Positions 12,378-24,750 of a stretch of 64,000 nucleotides of DNA are shown piece after piece. The notes under the pieces were generated by a model. The model did not search any database, was not told the DNA's origin, and was given only the letters and a program-made list of their open reading frames with translations. The translations under genes and the position numbers were made by a program. Origin of the DNA: Nothopassalora personata (lineage: Eukaryota > Ascomycota > Dothideomycetes > Mycosphaerellales > Mycosphaerellaceae); contig CM066298.1 in assembly GCA_033816765.1 (NCBI GenBank), positions 744,001-808,000 of the forward strand, in the 5' to 3' direction. Every line of letters starts with the position of its first letter. Position 1 is the first letter of the stretch.

Positions 12378-12624
12378 TGTTAAGTTGAGACCTTACAGGA
12401 TACGTAGTTAGCAGCGGAGTGGAGTAAGAGATCAATCTTCAACTAGCTAATAGCTATAGGGCATACAGCAATATATTAGGAACTAATGTGTTAATTATGT
12501 TTAATGTCTATCTAAGCTAAAGGGGAGAGAAGGTGTCTTCCGACAAGCTGAGTTATCGTGGATGCCTTAGGCTATCAGATCACAACCTAACTGTTAGCTC
12601 CCCTTAAGATGCTACATCTTAACA
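12378..12624 (-). repeat. copia-1 5' LTR
   Basis: 247 bp, TGTTAAG...CTTAACA with intact termini. It is followed by target duplication GTTTC at 12625-12629. It pairs with 7083-7329. Confidence 0.9.
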
Positions 12625-12629
12625 GTTTC

Positions 12630-13846
12630 TATAACTATTTCGAGATTTGGATTCGATCTCGTAGTCGACTCTTCGTACTATTATATTAAACTATCGTAGT
12701 GAGTTCTTCGTATTAAATGGAATAACTACTATTTACTACATATAGTATCCTCCTCGTCCTTTTAAGGGGTCTAGGAGAGGCGTCGTACTTCTATTACTAG
12801 CTCTCCCCCCTACTCTCTAAGTATAGTCGGTATCTCCTTAAGATCTAACGCTACTCTTAGATTTACTAGTTTAGGGTTATATTATGTTAAACTGTTCGCG
12901 GCGCACTATATTCTTACTACGGTAGTCCCTTACTAGGTAGCTAGGTTTACTATATCTATAGTAAGTTCGTGTTTCCTTTAAACTCCGGGATGCTCTATTC
13001 CCGTTACTATTCCTAATCTTACGACCTTTCTCGGTAACGTCGAGCTCTATTAGCTATAGTCCGTAGTACAGTTTATCCTTAGGCTTATTATTATAGTTGT
13101 CGTAGAAGCCTCTATTACGGTTATCGTAGCCTAGTATATATCTAGCTTTCCCGGGTACCTTAGAGTCGTATCGTCGTTCTATAGCTCTCTCGTAGAGCTT
13201 ATTATTAAGATTAATCGTAACTCTAACGAGGTCGCCTAAGCTATCGATCTTCCGACCGTCCCTTATTAACTTATCCTTAATATACTCCTTTAGTCCTCTT
13301 CGATACATAACTTAAAGTGCTTCGTCGACCTAATCGGTAAGTTACGCGTATTCCTAGAATTTAGTAGTATATTCGGTAGTAGATGTTCTCTAGGTTAAAT
13401 GCTAAATAACACGAACGGTAGTAGCAATCTTATTAGAGACACTAAAGACGCTCTTTATAGCATACTTAAGATAGTTGTATAACCTAAAGATTCCGTCGGC
13501 ATTATCTTCTCCGTTACTATCTAGGTATTTCCTAAGGAATAGTTTAACCTAATACTATACTCGTCCTCTTAAGAAGGTAGTAGTAAAGATAGGCTTAAGG
13601 TTCTTAGGCATAGAGTTAAATAAGAAGTATATATCTATCTAAGAGACCTAAGTGTTGAACTTGTCTCGGTCGCTATAGTAGTATTCTAGCTTACTAACCT
13701 TAAGGTTATCGTTGCCTATATAAGTAGCTAAGGCATTAATAGTATCGTTTACGGTCTAAGGTCGTCGGGCTCTACTTGCTTTACTAGGGGCGGGTGTTCC
13801 CCGTTTACTATATTAGTCTCCTATCGTAGAGGGCGTTTAAAGCTAT
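12630..13846 (-). pseudogene. gypsy B gag, 5' part, relic
   Basis: Minus-strand gag of element B on the far side of copia-1. The open 84-codon piece at 13054-13308 (YRRGLKEYIKDKLI, LVRVTINLNNKLYERAIERRY) matches the end of the gag capsid domain in fungal gypsy elements, where RRGLKxxxxDEL and the I-x-x-D/N-N-x-L-Y-E-R motif are typical. The start codon is not certain. The region just inside the LTR (13831-13846, GGGCGTTTAAAG) is shared with E and C and is where the primer-binding site should be. Confidence 0.75.
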
Positions 13847-14265
13847 TAGGTTTAGTATAACCTAATAATATTATAAGTTAAGAAGACAAGCTTAATCGGG
13901 TTTATTCTCGGGCCGATAGGAAGTCGAGGGAAAGTAATAAAGTAGTAGCTGTCTTATCTTATAAAGACTAAGTAGTAGTAAGGTAGAGGTTAGGTTATAG
14001 TCTAAATAGTAATATTAAACAGTAAGTTAAACGCCTCGAAACTATACGGGGTCCTTTGCATTCCTAAATATAAAGGAGACTCGTAGTTATATTTCGTCCG
14101 ATTACTTAATTACTAGTAAGCGAGTAATCTTAAATTACCGAGTTACTAGTAAGCGAGTAATCTCGAATTACTAAGTTACTAGTAAGCGAGTAATCTCGTG
14201 TAGCGTACGTAATCTCATCGGCTGATAGCTATGTATGCCGTCGTAGCTTAACCCGGACTATAATA
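13847..14265 (-). repeat. 5' LTR of gypsy B
   Basis: 419 bp, from TAGGTTTAG to a degraded end TATAATA. Its second half shares the triple tandem repeat of about 33 bp with 2285-2494. It interrupts an older gypsy gag-protease at 14266. The TSD partner would lie left of the window. Confidence 0.7.
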
Positions 14266-15660
14266 GTTAGCTAGTTGTACGCGAACCGTATAGGCGCCGT
14301 AGTAATACCCTTAGTCCTATATATACGACTCTAGATTTAGAAGCTTTATACCGCTAATAGGCTATATCTAGTATCGGAGTATATACTCGTACGATACTAA
14401 GCTTAAATCTATACCGTTATCTAGGAGAAACGTAGCCTTGCAAAAGCCCTTATACATCTCGACGGCGCCTCGTAAGTAATACGCTAGACTCGTATCGACT
14501 TACCTTAAGGGGTCTATATAGAAACTCGGACTTAGGAGCGACCCTTACCTAGTCCTCTACCTTTTTCCTATTTACCCCTCTTAGTTAAAGCCTCGATAGT
14601 TTCTAGCCTACGAACCGCTTACGCGTTACGGTCCTTCTATAGGTATCTACTTCGGTACTTTATCTTATAGTAACCCTTCTTACCGTAGCCGTAGTACTCT
14701 ACCTTCGACTTCTAGCTAGTTAAAGACGAGCTACCGGCGTCTCGCTATTAACTCGTACCCGAGGCGCCCGGTACTTAACTTAACTTCTATTACTTTAGGC
14801 GATTAGCCTACTTATATACGTCCTTAGCTTTACGCTTACGACGTATATACTATCCGCGGTCGTACCCTCCGCTACTACCTCGGCGCTCGGTACTTTCGAT
14901 ACGCGAGGCTAGGACTACTAGGTCTTCTCTAGTTATAGGGATATTATAGTAGCTAACGATAGCGGACTATAAGCGAGGCGTAAGCTTTACTAATAGGTGC
15001 CGTATATATTACGCTTCCGAGTAGTTACCTAACTAGTCCTCTATAATATCTAGCTTAGTCGTAAACTATCGCGCTATCTAGTTATTCTTCTATTTTATAA
15101 CCTCGTACTCTAATATAACGTTAAGTACGCGATTTATAGGATCGCCGTATACGTCTCGATAGAACTCCTTAAAGTCCTAGTATATATACCCTATAAGGTT
15201 AACGGCGCTATAGTTAGTATACTATCGCTCGCTTACCTCTCCGCTAAGGTATATAACCCTATATAGGATCTTTAATTCGTCTATCGCGTATATAGTACCT
15301 AAGAGGGCGAAGATAAGTAAGAGCTCCCGAAGGAATACCCTTACCTTCCTTATCGAATTCCCTCTAAAAGGCGTTAGCTCTTTTAGACGCGGTCGCGTCG
15401 TATACGCTACGGCCGCGCCTCGTACTATAATATTATCGTTAGTAGTTATAGAGATAGAGCTAGGGGTTATAGTAGGGAGATAGTCTTCTCTCCTCCCTCC
15501 TATACGCTCTAGAGGCGGTACGCTTATAGCGCGTAAGATCTCTAGCCGCTCGATCTCCCGCTATATCTCTTACTCTTTAATCTTAGCCCGTAAGGCCTCT
15601 CTTCTCGTAACTAAGGCTATATAACGCGCCTACTACTATACTCTAGGGCTTAGGGGGGCG
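14266..15660 (-). pseudogene. Older gypsy relic: gag with zinc knuckle and start of protease
   Basis: The minus strand gives a coherent gag-like protein across frames. An N-terminal charged region at about 15550-15650 (REIERLEILR) is followed by a capsid-like region at about 14900-15400 (IDELKILYRVIYLSGE, DFKEFYRDVYGDP, YIRHLLVKLTPRL). A knuckle remnant near 14690 reads YYGYGKKGYYKIKY, with Tyr at positions expected to be Cys or His (TGC/TGT/CAT to TAC/TAT, RIP). Then comes a protease start near 14430 (ATFLLDNGIDLSLVSYEY; the active site is D-N-G where D-T/S-G is expected). The gene is cut off at 14265 by the LTR of B, so B inserted into it. Confidence 0.65.
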
Positions 15661-15849
15661 TAGGCGACTCGCCGTTACACGCATTACGATCGGGCTCTAT
15701 AGCGTATATAGATTATAACGAGGGGAAGCTTTAGAACTATTAGGACCGTAAGGCTATAAGGGGATGTCGTAATGTATAGTACGCCTACGATCTTCTAATC
15801 GTAGATAAACTAAAACTTACTTTCTTCTATAGACGCTATACGCGTCTTC

Positions 15850-17050
15850 TAGTATACGTATGCGCGTTACGTACGGTATACTAAGCCGGGTATAGCCGTA
15901 TTACATGTAAGGGTTAGCTATAGGCTACCCTTATATATTACTACGAGATTAGTTAAGTCCTTCGAGGACTATAGACATCGTACCTATAAGGGAGCTTTAC
16001 TTTCCTCGTTATAATGTCCGCCCGCGCCTTTCGCCTAGCCGGATAGCTTCCGCTAAAGGCCGTATATACGTAGCTATAGTTAGCGTATTACTATATATTA
16101 GTTAAGTAGTCTTTTATTCCGTAATATCTACTAGCGCATTTCCCGTATCGTATTATTGCCGTATAACGGGCTCTATTATAATTATATTAGAGGCAATTAA
16201 AGCACTATAATAGATAATACTACCCGTAAAATAGCTTACCGTTAAGTATCCTTCCTTCCTATAGTAGCCTAAAGTCGATAATAATATTCGCGTCTTCCGG
16301 GTAGAGATAGTATATAACTATTAAGCTATTATCTTTCCTTTTAGCGTTTCCTCTCGAGAGCTATTCGATGCCTATAATAATAGTCTCTAGTATTCGGACG
16401 ATATTATATGCTTTAATTTAAGCTATTACCTTCTACTTACCTATAGTGTCTATATTAATGCTCTTTATTAGTACGCTATTAACTACTACGCTAAATGTCT
16501 ATATCGTAAGCTCTACGTTAGCTCCTAGCATTAGAAGGTATCTCTCTTTCTCGCGGAAGAACTAGTCTCTATCTTATCTATCGTTAAACTAAATATCGAC
16601 GTCTTCTAAAGGTAACTATATTACTACTATAGCTTAAGATTAATAGTTCTTCTACTCGAGGCCTTCGTTAATTAACTTAAGTAGCTCGTCGCCTTTATAG
16701 TGTCTCTACTTAAGTAGCTCTCGAATACCCTAGTCCTATATTTTAATTCGTACTTTATCTAGCTAATTAAGGGTAGTATTACTAGAGGTATTAGTTATAT
16801 AGGTTACGGTAGTAGGTAGAGCCTCGCGGATACACTAGATTATTACGGGTTTATTAAAACCTATCGCCTATTAGCGCTGTCTTAATAAAGTAGTGTAGGT
16901 ATAGAGGGTATTCTTAATTACGCTTAGGCTATCTTAAAGAACTACTACCTATTAGTATACGTCCTTCGCAATATATCCTTAGGCGTGTTCGTAAAACCTC
17001 TATCCGAACTACGCTATACTTCTTAGTGCCTCCCTAAAGTTCCTCTTCTT
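15850..17050 (-). pseudogene. Tad-like LINE ORF1 relic with CCHC knuckle
   Basis: A minus-strand frame reads a long coherent segment: LLMLGANVELTIQTFSVVV, a middle part with VRILETIIIGIEQL, then SLIVYYLYPEDANIIIDFRLL, then QCFNCLQYNYSRAHYTAIIRYGKCASRYYG. This order (a strand of the type 'ANxxI..GL..', then CFNC...H...CGKCA) is that of ORF1 of Tad-type non-LTR retrotransposons, whose C-terminus bears CCHC knuckles. Several Cys/His positions are Tyr. No ORF2 (endonuclease/RT) is found next to it, so it is a fragment. Confidence 0.5.
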
Positions 17051-17299
17051 ATCTATCCTATTTAACTACTCCTCCGTCTATTTACAGTATTTATTAAAGT
17101 ATATAATAGTGTCTTTTAGGCCTTAGTTAGGTTATATTATTAGTTATGTTAGACGCGTTATGTTATTTTAATCGCGACGTGTAACGTTTTTTAGCTATAG
17201 TAAGGTAGTAGTTCGTTTTTACGCGATAATATAGGTATTACGTTAATCGTCGCGATCTAACGGTTTAAATAGTATGTGTTCAAGTAGTATATTGTATAA

Positions 17300-18026
17300 A
17301 GGTTATAAGAAGTTTTTTTAGATACGGGTTAGTAATTTTCGCGTATAGTAGGGCCTCTAGAAGGCGGTACGAGGTCGATTAGTAGTGTCGGTAATTTCCT
17401 TTCTAATATTAACGAATAAGCTGTCGATCCGAGCCTAATTATAGAGGACGTTAAATGTCTCGCGTATAGTATTAAGGTATAATGTAAGGTTATTAGCTCT
17501 AATCTTTTATTTATAATTCTTACCCGTAAAGAAAAACTATATATCGCGGAAGTAATTAAGGTTATAGTCCTTAACGTTTAGTAGCATTTATTACTACAAT
17601 TTTCGGTAGGACTTATACGGTATATACTTTCGGAAGACTATACTAGTTCTATATGTCTACGTTTCCCTTACCCTAGCTTTAGTCTAACCGGCTATAGCTA
17701 TAAGTTTCGCCCCTACGTAGTTACCTAGTAGAGAAGATATAACATTAAGGGCTAAGATAGCCTTTATCGCTAGTAAAAGTACGAGGTTAACCTATTCTTT
17801 CGCTTACGGCTCTATAAGGTACATGCTTTTATTCTTAATTCGCGGCATAAAGGCTATAACTTAGGTATTAAGCTCGGGAATTACGCTAAAAGGTACGTAT
17901 ATCGTAGTATTAGTCTTAATAAAGAACTAAGGATCCGAATTAAAGACACCTTTAGCGTTAGGGTCGCGACATAGGTAGAAGTTAGACGTTAGCTACTAAT
18001 TTAGAAGCGGTAGGATGTTAATATTA
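17300..18026 (-). pseudogene. Possible pogo/mariner-type transposase relic
   Basis: Around 17650-17860 the minus strand reads MPRIKNKSMYLIEPQ-like, then AKE-x-VNLVLLLAIKAILALNVISSLLG, then AGWTKARVRETW-like pieces. The spacing resembles the start of the DDE_1 domain of pogo/Fot1 transposases (E-W-V-T-V-L... followed by G-W-T). The resemblance is from memory and weak. Terminal repeats were not found, and the right side is cut by the LTR of C at 18027. Confidence 0.3.
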
Positions 18027-18389
18027 TGTTACGGAATAATTCCTATTGGACCCTAGAATTATAGAATTATAGGACAAGATATACACGTAACTAGATCCTA
18101 CCTAAGCGCTTAGACTTAGGGTAATTAGAATGCTTATGCTTAGACTAATTAGACTGCTTATGCTTAGAATAATTAGACTAATTAGGGAGATCTACGAATC
18201 TCCTTTATATTTAGGAACGCTAGAAACCCTTATAGTTCTAATACGTTCAACTTATATTACTATCTTACTAATTAGAATATACTCTTACCCTAATTATTTA
18301 TCTTCGCTTAGCTTACTTTAGCCTCTATAAAGAATACCGCTACGTAACTTAACTTATCTCTCTTTTAAGACTAGCACTAGAACGAGACA
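18027..18389 (+). repeat. 5' LTR of gypsy C
   Basis: 363 bp, TGTTACGG...GAGACA. Its last 185 bp match the LTR of A (2095-2279). It is followed by TAACACTTTAAACGCCC, which is shared in reverse next to E's 5' LTR (59753-59769) and is the presumed primer-binding site. No partner LTR is seen because C is cut at 44782. Confidence 0.75.
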
Positions 18390-18419
18390 TAACACTTTAA
18401 ACGCCCTTAGGATAAGCGC

Positions 18420-20473
18420 TACTTAAGCAGCTAGTAGGAGGACACCCGCCCCTAGCGAAGTAGGAAGTATCCGCTATACGCTACTACGATAGACTACTAC
18501 GAAGGACGATAAGTCTAATAACGATAACGAGCCTACTCTAAGGAAGAACGGTGTTAAGGCTACTAAGCTAGACCTCTTCTATAGAGATAGGGCTAAGTTC
18601 AACGACTAGGTTAACTAGATAGATATGTACCTTATGTTTAACCTAGTCGATGCTAATAAGAGAACTATCTTCGCTATTACGTACCTTCGCGGAAGTACGT
18701 AGAACTAGATTAAACCTTACCTTAAGGAATACCTTAAAGGTATAGGACGACTAGACCCTACCGGAATATTTAGGAGCTATACCCTTTTTAAAGAAAAGAT
18801 AAAGTTAATCTTTAGAACCTTAAACGAAGTCTAATAGGCTATACGAATTATTTAATACCTAAAGTAGAAGACGTCTACTTTAGAGTATACCGCTAAATTT
18901 GAAGAATACGGACAAATTACCGGATAGGACTAGACGGCGTTAATAACTATGTTCCGACGTAGACTTAAGGACTCCGTTAAGAACGAGTTAATAAGACACG
19001 GGGGATAGATTACTAACCTCGAAGAGCTAATAAAGGCGTCGATCGACATCGATAACTAGCTCTAGGAACGATATGTTACGGACACGTCCATTCGCTACGA
19101 ACAACAAGGGCTCATGCAGGCTGCGAGGCAGCAGGACTGAGGGTGGACGACTCAGATCGAGACTGAGGCTGAACGACTCAGATCGAGACTGAGGCTGAGC
19201 GACTCAGATCAGTCACGCCAAGACATGGCACTATATAGACGACGCTTCTTTACGAGTAGATAGGAGCCTCGTGCTCAACTCAAATCAACACTCTTGTGTT
19301 AAGTTGCAACCTTGTAGTGAACTCTCGTTCACACTACTTTAGAGACATATCGAGGATCGACACTTCCTAGGCCACCCACGTGACGAGGGACAAGGCCCAA
19401 CCGCAACACGATACTAGGAAAAGAAATACGACTCTAAAGTAGGAGGTATAGTAGGATACGCTCCGGATCGTAGACCCTTAGGAGGGTACGTTACGAAGGG
19501 AGAATTCTTACGATAAAGCTAGCCCTACTATAGACTATAGCTAATAGAACTAGACGTTACCTAACGAGGACGGAGGATCGATAAGAGTAGGAGCTACGGA
19601 AAGCCCTTCAAAGGAAAAGGAAAACTTATATACTACGCCTATAGTAAAGAAGGCTATATAGCGCGGGATTACCGCGGTAAGAATATAGTACGCCGCGAGC
19701 AATTTAATATAATATAACTAAAGGTAGATAAATCTAGGAGTAGTGTTAGACCCCGACAATTTAACTATACCTAGAGAGTAGAGGAGAAGGATAGTAACCG
19801 GGTTACGATGCCTCTCCTAGACCCCTTATAAGGACGAGGAGGATACTATGTTCGACAACATACACTACTACTAAATGCCTAATAATTAAAGACTATTAGA
19901 TCATTTAGTATAATAGTACGAGGAGTTAACTATAAAGTTAAGAAGGAATCTCAATATAGTTACGGAAGCCTTTATTAGCGATTCAATTACTAGGACTCGT
20001 ATTAAACCTACTACGATACTAAGTTAGGCGTAGGGTACTAGCTACGATAACTAGTAGGAACCCTAGGAGCTTAACACGGACGAAATAAGCTCTAGGAAAT
20101 AGATATAGACGAATCTTACTTCGATAACGATAATAAAGAAAACTAGGATCTAGAATAGGACGGACGCTAGTTACTAGTACTAGAACAATAAATAAACGAA
20201 CTAGACACTATCGAAGAAGATTACGTACCGGAAGAGTTAAGCGAGGACTTATCTGAGGAAGAAGAGAGCGATACGGACGACGAAAATAAAGTGTATACGT
20301 TTACGGTAGACGCGCTAAGGAAACTCTATAAGTTAATTATCTACCTCTAACGAAGGCACGAAGAATTCCTACTAAAGTTCTTAGGGAAACGATACCTAAA
20401 CCCTAACGAATTCGATAAGACACTCGATACGATAAGGGGTATAGTATAGGGCTACCTAACGGCCGTGGCCTAG
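18420..20473 (+). pseudogene. gypsy C gag, 5' part, relic
   Basis: Plus-strand gag of element C, homologous to gag of E (57800-59720). Its capsid region ends near 19060 (LIKASIDIDN-like). The knuckle at about 19625-19700 reads YAYSKEGYIARDYRGK, where C-x2-C-x4-H-x4-C is expected, so each Cys/His has become Tyr. The C-terminal part is acidic. It is interrupted by a solo LTR at 19074 and by element H at 20474; the frame resumes at 36094. Confidence 0.7.
19074..19408. mobile_element. Solo LTR, un-RIPed, with TSD CGATA
   Basis: 335 bp bounded by TGTTACGG and GCAACA, flanked by 5-bp direct repeats CGATA at 19069-19073 and 19409-19413. Comparison with the gag of E shows that removing it restores a continuous gag alignment. 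Unlike its surroundings it is full of CA and TG, so it arrived after RIP of element C or escaped RIP. It contains about 2.5 tandem copies of a 26-bp unit with core GACTCAGATCGAGACTGAGG (about 19145-19210). It is not the LTR of the intact gypsy at 26062. Confidence 0.85.
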
Positions 20474-20727
20474 TTAATATAGTTTCTCTCAAATCCGGGG
20501 TTTTACCTTTTCGCCTATTTGCCTATATGCCTATATGCCTATATGCCTATATGCCTGTATGCCTATTTAGCTGTTTAGCTGTTTAGCTGTTTAGCTGTTT
20601 AGCTGTTTACCTATTTGCCTATATGCCTGTTTGCCTATATGCCTATATGCCTATATACCTATATGCTATGCACTTACTCGTAGGGGCTATAGAATAGCCC
20701 CTACGAGTAAGTATATAGCATATATAG
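20474..20727 (+). repeat. Left terminal inverted repeat of H
   Basis: It matches the reverse complement of 35833-36093. Order: unique end with AATCCGGGGTTTT, then 8-bp tandem units GCCTATAT and variants GCTGTTTA (20513-20665), then a hairpin GCACTTACTCGTAGGGGCTAT / AGCCCCTACGAGTAAGT (20670-20713). Unit numbers and order differ between the two ends, as expected of minisatellites. Confidence 0.8.
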
Positions 20728-20729
20728 TA

Positions 20730-21830
<1,101 letters not shown>

Positions 21831-22199
21831 TTACAAGTCCTCGCCGCCGCCGCCGCTAAACTCGTAGTCGTCGTCGTCGTAGTCGGGGTTATAGCACAAT
21901 GTTAGTAGTATATTCTCGTAAGCCGAGCTTAGCTAAGCTAAGTAACTAAGGACTAAGGACATATAGAATCGGGCCGTTATTATACGGCTCGAAAGCCGGA
22001 GTAGTACCTTCTTCTTACTACTACTAGGTAGGCGCGGTAGGCGCGGTAGGCGATAGTAATAGTAATAGTAGTAGTAATAGTAGTAGTAATAGTAGTAGTA
22101 GTACGGGCTTGCGAGCGGCCTTAGAGGCGAGCTTCTTACGTAGTGCCTTACTACCGGTAGACTTACGAGCCGCCTTAGAGGTATGCTTACTATAGACAT
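21831..22199 (-). pseudogene. Small H ORF with histone H3 tail-like N-terminus
   Basis: Minus-strand codons 22197 down to 22102 read VYSKHTSKA, then ARKSTGSKALRKKLASKA, then ARKPV. Aligned to the universal histone H3 tail (residues 1-28), I count 20 of 28 identities with one 3-residue insertion, covering the K4, K9, K14, K18, K23 and K27 positions. G13-to-S and P16-to-L are each explicable by one RIP-type transition. A (CTA)n tract follows, and the downstream coding potential is in another frame (KKKVLLRLSSR..., acidic DYDDDDYEF, stop at 21831-21833). No clear histone fold follows. Either a captured, decayed H3 gene or an element-encoded H3-tail mimic would fit. The longest open frame here (poly-Tyr) is a different frame and is not the gene. 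Confidence 0.5.
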
Positions 22200-22409
22200 A
22201 TTAGTATACCGAGTAAGTAATTAGGGCAAACAGTATACTTATAGGGCGGCGCGATCGTAGTAGAAGAACTCGCTTCTAGAAAGGTGTTAGCTAGTCGCTA
22301 TACTAGAGCATAGTTAATCTTAGGTAAGCCTTTACATACGCTACGAGGGAGTAGAGGGATGCTAGTAACGCGCTAGGCGCACCGAGCGTAAAAAAACGAC
22401 CTATGTCGT

Positions 22410-22450
<41 letters not shown>

Positions 22451-24700
22451 TTGCTACTATTACTACTATTGCTACTATTACTACTGCTACTGTTACTACT
22501 GTTACTACTATTGCTACTATTGTTATTATTGTTACTACTACTACTACGGATGGTTATAAGAGGGCGTATATAATGTAAATGTTAAGGAAAGGAAGACAGT
22601 TGTTTAGAGAAGTGTCGCGCTTCTTAAATGCCTTTCCTCTATTATCCTAAGTCGTATTGTCGTCGCTAGGTAAGTTCTTAATAGTATACTATTATAGGCT
22701 ATTGTCTAGCTATTGTTCTTAAATAAGTGGGTCCTAATCCTATAGGTTGTTAGAGGATGTGATCCTAAGGCACTCGAGCCTTTATATAAGTCGTCTATTA
22801 GCAGATATGTTAAGTAGATTCAGGTAATACTATAGCGACAGTAGCGAAGTGTACGGAGTAGCGTATAGTAAATGCTAAGGTTCTACTAAGCCGTATATAG
22901 TTAGTAAAGTTATGCGTCGAAAGACGACCCTATACCTCGTATTAGTAAGGAGCACTTCCTCGTAGGCGTGTAATGCTCGCCCCTCCGAGGAAGTGTAAGT
23001 GCTCTATAAGAAATAAGCTATGTCGAAACATATAAGCTTACGGTAGTAAGTAGCGACTAGGCTATAATGTTATTAGGTAAGTAAGTGAAGCGACACCTAA
23101 CTCTAGCAAAAAGCACTTACTCGTAGGGCCTATAGCACTTACTCGTAGGGCCTATTACTACACCCCTACGAGTAAGTGCTATAGGAAACTCGTCGTGCCC
23201 GAAAGTAAGCTAAGACTAACTAAGCGACTCGTAACCCTCCTTAAGGTAGGCACGACTTCCGGCGGTAATATTCTCCTACGAGTAAGTGCGTTAATCGAGA
23301 AGGAGCTCGTAATCTATGTCCTCCGTACGACCGATACGGAGTAGGCAAGGAGGTAGGCGGTAGATTTATTAAAGTCGATCTTAAAACATTAAATACGTAG
23401 TAACTACACCCTATTAGCTACTCTAACATAATAGAAGATGCGAGTACTTACTCGTAGGGGCGAGTATTACACGCCTACGAGGAAGTGCACTAACCGTAAC
23501 CGTAATAGTATTACTATACGTCCTTTCGACTCCGGAGCCTCCTTAGTAAGGCTATCCCTACGGTAGAGGCCCGACCTGCCCTAGTAGGTCGTCTTAATAC
23601 GTTACCTATCGACGGCGCTACCGCATTGTCTTAAGCATTGTTATCTTAAGCATTATTGTCTTAAGCATTATTGTCTTAAGCATTATTGTCTTAAGCATTA
23701 TTGTCTTAAGCATTATTGTCTTAAGCATTATTGTCTTAAGCATTATTGTCTTAGACCGTATCGACTTAACCTATAGGTTCTTAACCCGTAGACTCCGTAG
23801 TTAATTATTCTTATAGTAATAGACTAGGCTCTAATAGCTAATTCTAGTATTACGGCCATAGATAACTACCTTAACTACTAGGCTAGGCGTCTTACTAACG
23901 TTCTAGTTACGAAGACTCGGGTATGCTGTCTAAAGCTAGGGCTTAGTTTAGCGTACCTACGGAAGGAGCGAACATACTAACCGGCTCGACGTATTCGACT
24001 ATAGCTTATTATAGCGTACCAATTGGAAGAGTAAACATGCGACCTTGCTCGACATTCTATTCTATTATAGCCTACTATTCGGTAGGAGCTTAGTCCTTAG
24101 TAACTTGTATCTATACTATACTAGGTACTAATAGCTCTTTAGCTTCGGGTTAAAGACGTGCACGGTAGTAAGGGTAATATAGCATATTAAACTTAGCGAC
24201 TATCTTAGTAATGTAACGGAAGCACACATAGTATTAGTACTTCGTCCGCTAACGAATACACTTGCTATTGTCCTAGTCGTTATAGTAGATCGGATAGCGG
24301 TTTTCATAGTCGCCTAGGCTTCGACGTTCTTAAGGCTAGGCTAATCCTATAGACGCCGTAGAACTATAGCCGGTAGGTTAGGTAGGCTACTTTAGTCGCT
24401 ATCGTTGTTAGTAGTTAGTAACTCGTAGATAGAGCGCTTCTTACTACCCTCGTACGCCTTCTTCGAGGTGCGTTAAGCAGTCGTACTAGTAGTAGTAGTC
24501 GTACTAGTAGTCGTACTACTCTCGCCGTTTGAAGCGCCTCGCTTAATTAATGCATCGAGCCGGCCTTAAGTAAGGTATCGCTCGTATTTAGCATTATCGA
24601 GATAGTCCTCGCGACGCTCCTACTAAGGAGGCGAGAGAGGACGAGGCATATAGAACCTACTAGGCTATACTTTATGTAATAGCTACGATAGTAGTAGTAG
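22200..24700. repeat. H interior: microsatellites and 15-bp tandem array
   Basis: Contains (ACT)n with interruptions at about 22410-22550, hairpin-motif copies at 22950-23500, and about 9 copies of a 15-bp unit GTCTTAAGCATTATT at 23624-23752. Fragments of coherent minus-strand frames occur at about 23800-24450, but I cannot assemble a recognisable protein. Confidence 0.6.
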
Positions 24701-24750
24701 TGCTTCAGGTTCGTCCTAGTGTACGAATAGAGTATCGTCGCTATCTACTC

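Noticed and set aside
21933..22199. Open frame with a poly-Tyr run
   Set aside because: Produced by a TAC/CTA microsatellite; the biologically interesting frame over the first part is another one (H3 tail-like).
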